Assembly (NCBI GenBank): GCA_036507695.1
Contig: DATCIR010000185.1
Location: 1 to 9,194, forward strand
Origin: JAKEGK01 sp036507695
Lineage (GTDB): Bacteria > Pseudomonadota > Gammaproteobacteria > SZUA-152
Length of the DNA stretch: 9,194 nucleotides
Direction of reading: 5' to 3'
Position numbers and translations under genes: made by a program. Under the pieces are notes generated by a model. It did no database searches and was not told where the DNA came from. It saw only the letters and a list, made by a program, of their open reading frames with translations. This document shows positions 6,418 to 9,194 of the stretch, piece after piece. Each line of letters starts with the position of its first letter. Within the stretch, counting starts at the first letter, position 1.

Positions 6418-6430
6418 TTGTCACTATAAC
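6402..6430 (+). promoter_or_regulatory. Candidate sigma70-type promoter for the dapA operon
   Basis: TTTACA (6402–6407) and TATAAC (6425–6430) each match the consensus at five of six positions and are separated by exactly 17 bp. Transcription would start near 6437, leaving a leader of about 170 nt before dapA. I see no lysine riboswitch or leader peptide in that leader. Confidence 0.5.
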
Positions 6431-6610
6431 AGGTATGCGATGGTTAAAATATAGTCACGCTAGCCGATATTTTGTGTAATTGGGATCGCTGCCCTATTAT
6501 GCGTTTTATGCGCTTGTTTTCCCTATGCCGGCTCAGTACCATTAAGCGGATTTGCGGGCGGGCAACTAACAACATCGCTGGCAATACCACAACACCTTTG
6601 GAGAAATGCA

Positions 6611-7486
6611 ATGTTTCACGGCAGTATGGTTGCACTAGTGACACCGATGTTGGAAGACGGTAGTCTGGATTTCGATTCGCTGGACCGGTTGGTGGAATTT
6701 CATGTGGACAACAAAACCGATGCGATCATCGCTGTGGGTACGACCGGTGAATCCGCGACACTCGACGAAGAAGAACATTGCGCAACCATCAAAAGAACCG
6801 TACAGGCGGCGGCCGGACGGATTCCCGTTATTGCCGGTACCGGTTCCAACTCGACCAAAGAAGCGATCAACTTAACGCGTTGCGCCATGAAGGCAGGTGC
6901 TGACGCCTGCCTGCTGGTGACCCCTTACTACAATAAGCCAACCCAGGAAGGCTTGTATTTGCATTACCGCGCGATAGCCGAAGCGGTGGGCATCCCGCAG
7001 ATCCTTTATAATGTGCCGGGCCGTACCGCGGTGGATATGTTACCGGAGACCGTGGCGCGCCTGGCTGAACTGCCCAATATTATCGGTATCAAGGAGGCGA
7101 CGGGCAACCTGGAACGCGCCAAACGGATTCTTGAATTGTGTGGCGGCAGGATTGATGTTTACAGCGGCGATGACGCAACGGCAATGGACCTGATTTTATT
7201 AGGCGCCAAAGGCGATATTTCGGTAACCGCCAATGTGGCGCCGCGCGCCATGCATGATATGTGTGAAGCCGCGTTGCAAGGCGACAAGACGCGCGCGCAG
7301 CGGATTAATGAGCCGTTGATGAGTTTACACAAAAACCTTTTTCTTGAAGCCAACCCTATTCCAGTCAAATGGGCGTTATACGAAATGGGGCTTATCAAGT
7401 CCGGGATCCGCCTGCCGATGACCGTTTTATCGGAACAGCACCATGACGCTGTCCGTCAGGCGTTAAAACAAGCCAATATTCTTTAA
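6611..7486 (+). CDS. dapA: 4-hydroxy-tetrahydrodipicolinate synthase DapA
   Basis: The 291-residue (alpha/beta)8 barrel enzyme condenses pyruvate with aspartate-semialdehyde, the first step unique to diaminopimelate and lysine synthesis. Residues fall at the canonical E. coli positions: Thr44 and Thr45 in GTTGES, Tyr107, Tyr133 in YNVPGR, Arg138, and the Schiff-base Lys161 in IGIKEA. Of the E. coli lysine-feedback residues, Ser48, Ala49, His56, Asn80, Glu84 and Tyr106 are kept while His53 is Glu, so feedback inhibition is likely but may differ in strength. The ATG at 6611 has GGAGA about 7 bases upstream. The gene is divergent from gcvR and is followed by bamC after 15–24 bp, the pairing seen in E. 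coli. Full length, no sign of damage. Confidence 0.97.
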   Translation: MFHGSMVALVTPMLEDGSLDFDSLDRLVEFHVDNKTDAIIAVGTTGESATLDEEEHCATIKRTVQAAAGRIPVIAGTGSNSTKEAINLTRCAMKAGADACLLVTPYYNKPTQEGLYLHYRAIAEAVGIPQILYNVPGRTAVDMLPETVARLAELPNIIGIKEATGNLERAKRILELCGGRIDVYSGDDATAMDLILLGAKGDISVTANVAPRAMHDMCEAALQGDKTRAQRINEPLMSLHKNLFLEANPIPVKWALYEMGLIKSGIRLPMTVLSEQHHDAVRQALKQANIL

Positions 7487-7510
7487 ATTCGACAGGTTTA
7501 AGTGAGAGCT

Positions 7511-8227
7511 ATGTTGTTAATCCGTCTTATAGTTGTAATGTTAACGAGTGTTTTCCTGGCGGCGTGCGGGTTGTTTAATAATAAGAATGAATATGCTTAC
7601 CTCAACGCCACTACATCCCGGCAATTGCAAATGCCCGACGGTTTGAGCATACCGCGAGGCAATCAACCGATGCTGATACCCGATGTTCAGGTCGACACCC
7701 TGGATTTGACGAACGATCTGGTGGAACCACCGCAGATCGTCAGGAGTGTCGACCTGGCCGAGCTTGACGCAGACCCTTCCAGGCAGAAAGCCGAAACCAA
7801 AACCAATCCCGCGGAAACCACCGAACCGGTCCGTGTCGCGCTGGCGTCAACGCCGACAAGGACTCCGGAAGGCAGGAGTATGTTACTGGTCGACGGTGAT
7901 TTTGATACGGTCTGGCCCTTGGTGGGCCCCGCATTAACAGAGCTGGGATTTACCATCGATGACAGCAGCCGCGGCAGCCAGATTTATACGGTATCCAAGG
8001 AACTGATTACGGTTGAAATCGATACTAAACCCGTGCACCCTGGTGATGAAGAGCCGCCGGTAAAGGAAGAATATCAAATCCATTTGCAACAGCGTGACGC
8101 TAAAATAGAAATCACTGTGCACAATAAGTATGGTGTGCTGGAAGGCTCGGGTCTGTCCGATCACTTGTTATTACAAATACGGGAAATATTGGCAAATCCC
8201 ATCCCGAAGACACAGGAAAAAAGCTGA
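7511..8227 (+). CDS. bamC: Outer-membrane assembly lipoprotein BamC, short form
   Basis: BamC is a lipoprotein subunit of the BAM complex, which inserts beta-barrel proteins into the outer membrane. The 238-residue product starts with a signal peptide ending in the lipobox FLAAC (Cys19). A long disordered segment follows to about residue 115, including YLNATTSRQLQMPDGL, which resembles the part of E. coli BamC that wraps BamD. One helix-grip domain follows at about 120–235 (LLVDGDFDTVWPLVGPALTELGFTIDD and later GSQIYTV). E. coli BamC is 344 residues with two helix-grip domains, so the second is missing here. ATG at 7511 is preferred; GTG at 7502 in frame would add three residues and has a weak AGG site, so both are possible. 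It sits right behind dapA, as in E. coli. Confidence 0.88.
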   Translation: MLLIRLIVVMLTSVFLAACGLFNNKNEYAYLNATTSRQLQMPDGLSIPRGNQPMLIPDVQVDTLDLTNDLVEPPQIVRSVDLAELDADPSRQKAETKTNPAETTEPVRVALASTPTRTPEGRSMLLVDGDFDTVWPLVGPALTELGFTIDDSSRGSQIYTVSKELITVEIDTKPVHPGDEEPPVKEEYQIHLQQRDAKIEITVHNKYGVLEGSGLSDHLLLQIREILANPIPKTQEKS

Positions 8228-8259
8228 GATAGTACCAACTGTACGCAAAGGGGATAATC

Positions 8260-9021
8260 TTGAGGTTTTGCGCCCTGGGTAGTGGCAGCCGTGGCAACGC
8301 CATGCTAATCGAGGCCGGGCGCACCCGGCTGATGCTGGATAACGGATTTTCCCTGCGCGAAACCGAAAAACGTTTAGGATTGTTGGGTGTTGATGCCGCA
8401 TCCATTGCTGGGATTCTGGTTACTCACGAACATTCGGATCATTGCAACGGCGTGGGCGCGCTGGCCCGAAAGTACGGTCTGGCGGTTTATGCCACCCAAG
8501 GAACATACACCAGCGGGCGCCTGGACGAGTTGCCAGATGCTAGACTGATTAACAGTCATCAAGATTTTTCCGTTGGTGATTTACAGATACAACCGTTTCC
8601 GGTGCCGCACGATGCCAGGGAGCCTTGTCAATTCGTTTTCAGCGATGGCAAGCGGCGGTTGGGAATCCTGACGGATACCGGCTCCAGTACCGCGCATATC
8701 GAAGACCTGCTCTCGGGAATCGATGCGCTGGTGCTGGAATGCAATCATGATAAAGCGATGTTGGCGCGGGGTGATTATCCCTATCATGTGAAGCTGCGGG
8801 TTGCCGGTGACTATGGCCATTTGAACAACGAGCAGGCCGCGTTACTCCTGCAGTCTATCAACACATCGAGTCTGCAGCATATCGTGGCTGCCCACATCAG
8901 TGAAAAACATAATACACAGGCACTGGCGCAACACAGTTTGAGCGCCGCGCTGCACTGCCCACGTGAGTGGATCGCAATCGCTGACCAACACCGTGGCCTG
9001 GATTGGCGGGATGTAAATTAA
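8260..9021 (+). CDS. Metallo-beta-lactamase-fold hydrolase, YycJ/WalJ type
   Basis: The 253-residue cytoplasmic protein opens with MRFCALGSGSRGNAMLIEAG, the usual start of the YycJ/WalJ (VicX) group. Metal ligands are visible: His56, His58, Asp60 and His61 in THEHSDH, His117 in PVPHDA, Asp139 in LTDTG and His212 in AAHIS. LECNHD and GHLNNEQ are further group motifs. Members of the group are double-stranded DNA exonucleases or mismatch-repair helpers in Firmicutes; the role in gammaproteobacteria is not settled. The start is TTG at 8260: the protein aligns from that codon, AAAGGGG lies 6 bases upstream, and the next in-frame ATG would remove the first 14 conserved residues. It begins 32 bp after bamC and is probably co-transcribed with dapA and bamC. 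No damage seen. Confidence 0.88.
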   Translation: MRFCALGSGSRGNAMLIEAGRTRLMLDNGFSLRETEKRLGLLGVDAASIAGILVTHEHSDHCNGVGALARKYGLAVYATQGTYTSGRLDELPDARLINSHQDFSVGDLQIQPFPVPHDAREPCQFVFSDGKRRLGILTDTGSSTAHIEDLLSGIDALVLECNHDKAMLARGDYPYHVKLRVAGDYGHLNNEQAALLLQSINTSSLQHIVAAHISEKHNTQALAQHSLSAALHCPREWIAIADQHRGLDWRDVN

Positions 9022-9119
9022 TGACCCGCATCAACCAGTGAAAGAATAACTTACAGGTAACTACTCACCCCGTGTGCAGCATAGGTTAAAGCGGTGCCGG
9101 TGTCGCCTGCCGGGGGCGT
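9022..9119. other. Short intergenic stretch after the hydrolase gene
   Basis: No gene is supported here. The only frame next to the hydrolase stop (ATG at 9020 overlapping TAA) closes after six codons. The end of the stretch, from about 9091, is GC-rich and leads into the hairpin cluster. Confidence 0.5.
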
Positions 9120-9183
9120 CTGCGGCCAGGGATGGCCGCAGTCGACGGATTCGCCGGGAGCGAATCCGGTCGCACGCAGTGCG
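9120..9183. repeat. Cluster of three hairpins, REP-like, at the window edge
   Basis: CTGCGGCC–AGGGAT–GGCCGCAG (9120–9141) is a perfect 8-bp stem with a 6-base loop. CGGATTCGC–CGGGA–GCGAATCCG (9146–9168) is a perfect 9-bp stem with a 5-base loop. CGCAC–GCA–GTGCG (9171–9183) is a smaller stem. Further out, CACCC at 9066–9070 is matched by GGGTG at the last five bases, so the unit may be larger and continue past the edge. It follows the hydrolase gene by about 100 bp. Because the stems are not followed by a T-run, they look more like a dispersed structured repeat than a simple terminator, though they could still shield the transcript end. Confidence 0.65.
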
Positions 9184-9194
9184 CCCGCAGGGTG

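Noticed and set aside
6437..6610. Lysine riboswitch or leader peptide in the dapA leader
   Set aside because: The leader is only about 170 nt, and I could see neither the conserved lysine-riboswitch core nor a Lys-rich short frame.
9020..9040. ATG overlapping the hydrolase stop codon as the start of a next gene
   Set aside because: The frame closes after six codons.
9091..9194. Open plus-strand frame running to the right edge
   Set aside because: The frame is explained by GC-rich hairpins, and no start or family motif is visible.

Overview
The window looks like chromosomal DNA of a non-enteric gammaproteobacterium with intermediate GC. The main reason is the block bcp–gcvR–dapA–bamC, with gcvR and dapA divergent as in Escherichia coli, together with a PerM protein very close to the gammaproteobacterial type. 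BamC and GcvR are typical of this class. I cannot name a genus from the sequence alone.

Left part (1–2529): the window opens inside a gene for a FAD-dependent glycerol-3-phosphate dehydrogenase (GlpD family), which ends early and has no C-terminal domain. It converges, with only 4 bp between stops, on a minus-strand gene for a 244-residue lipoprotein of unknown function. About 630 bp without a convincing gene follows. That stretch carries an FNR-like box, a small palindrome and an AT-rich leader in front of the next gene.

Middle part (2530–5313): a CysL-like LysR-type regulator, a small unknown 125-residue cytoplasmic protein and the membrane protein PerM (AI-2E transporter family) all read rightward and may be co-transcribed. 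Behind perM is a 142-bp palindromic element (4984–5125) that resembles a dispersed non-autonomous repeat. It is followed by a 14-bp direct repeat and a perfect 20-bp palindrome.

Right part (5314–9194): bcp (peroxiredoxin) and gcvR (ACT-domain regulator) read leftward. dapA (lysine/diaminopimelate synthesis), bamC (outer-membrane assembly lipoprotein) and a metallo-beta-lactamase-fold hydrolase of the YycJ/WalJ type read rightward as a probable operon. The shared 237-bp gcvR–dapA region holds a good sigma70-type promoter overlapping an AT-rich inverted repeat. The last ~130 bp contain a cluster of perfect hairpins that looks like a second repeat family and runs to the window edge.

Most genes are ordinary housekeeping genes. 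I see no CRISPR array, transposase, toxin–antitoxin pair, phage module or new defence system. The points most worth a second look are the 142-bp palindrome, the terminal hairpin cluster, the shortened BamC and GlpD, the Bcp without the usual resolving cysteine, and the unknown 125-residue protein and lipoprotein.
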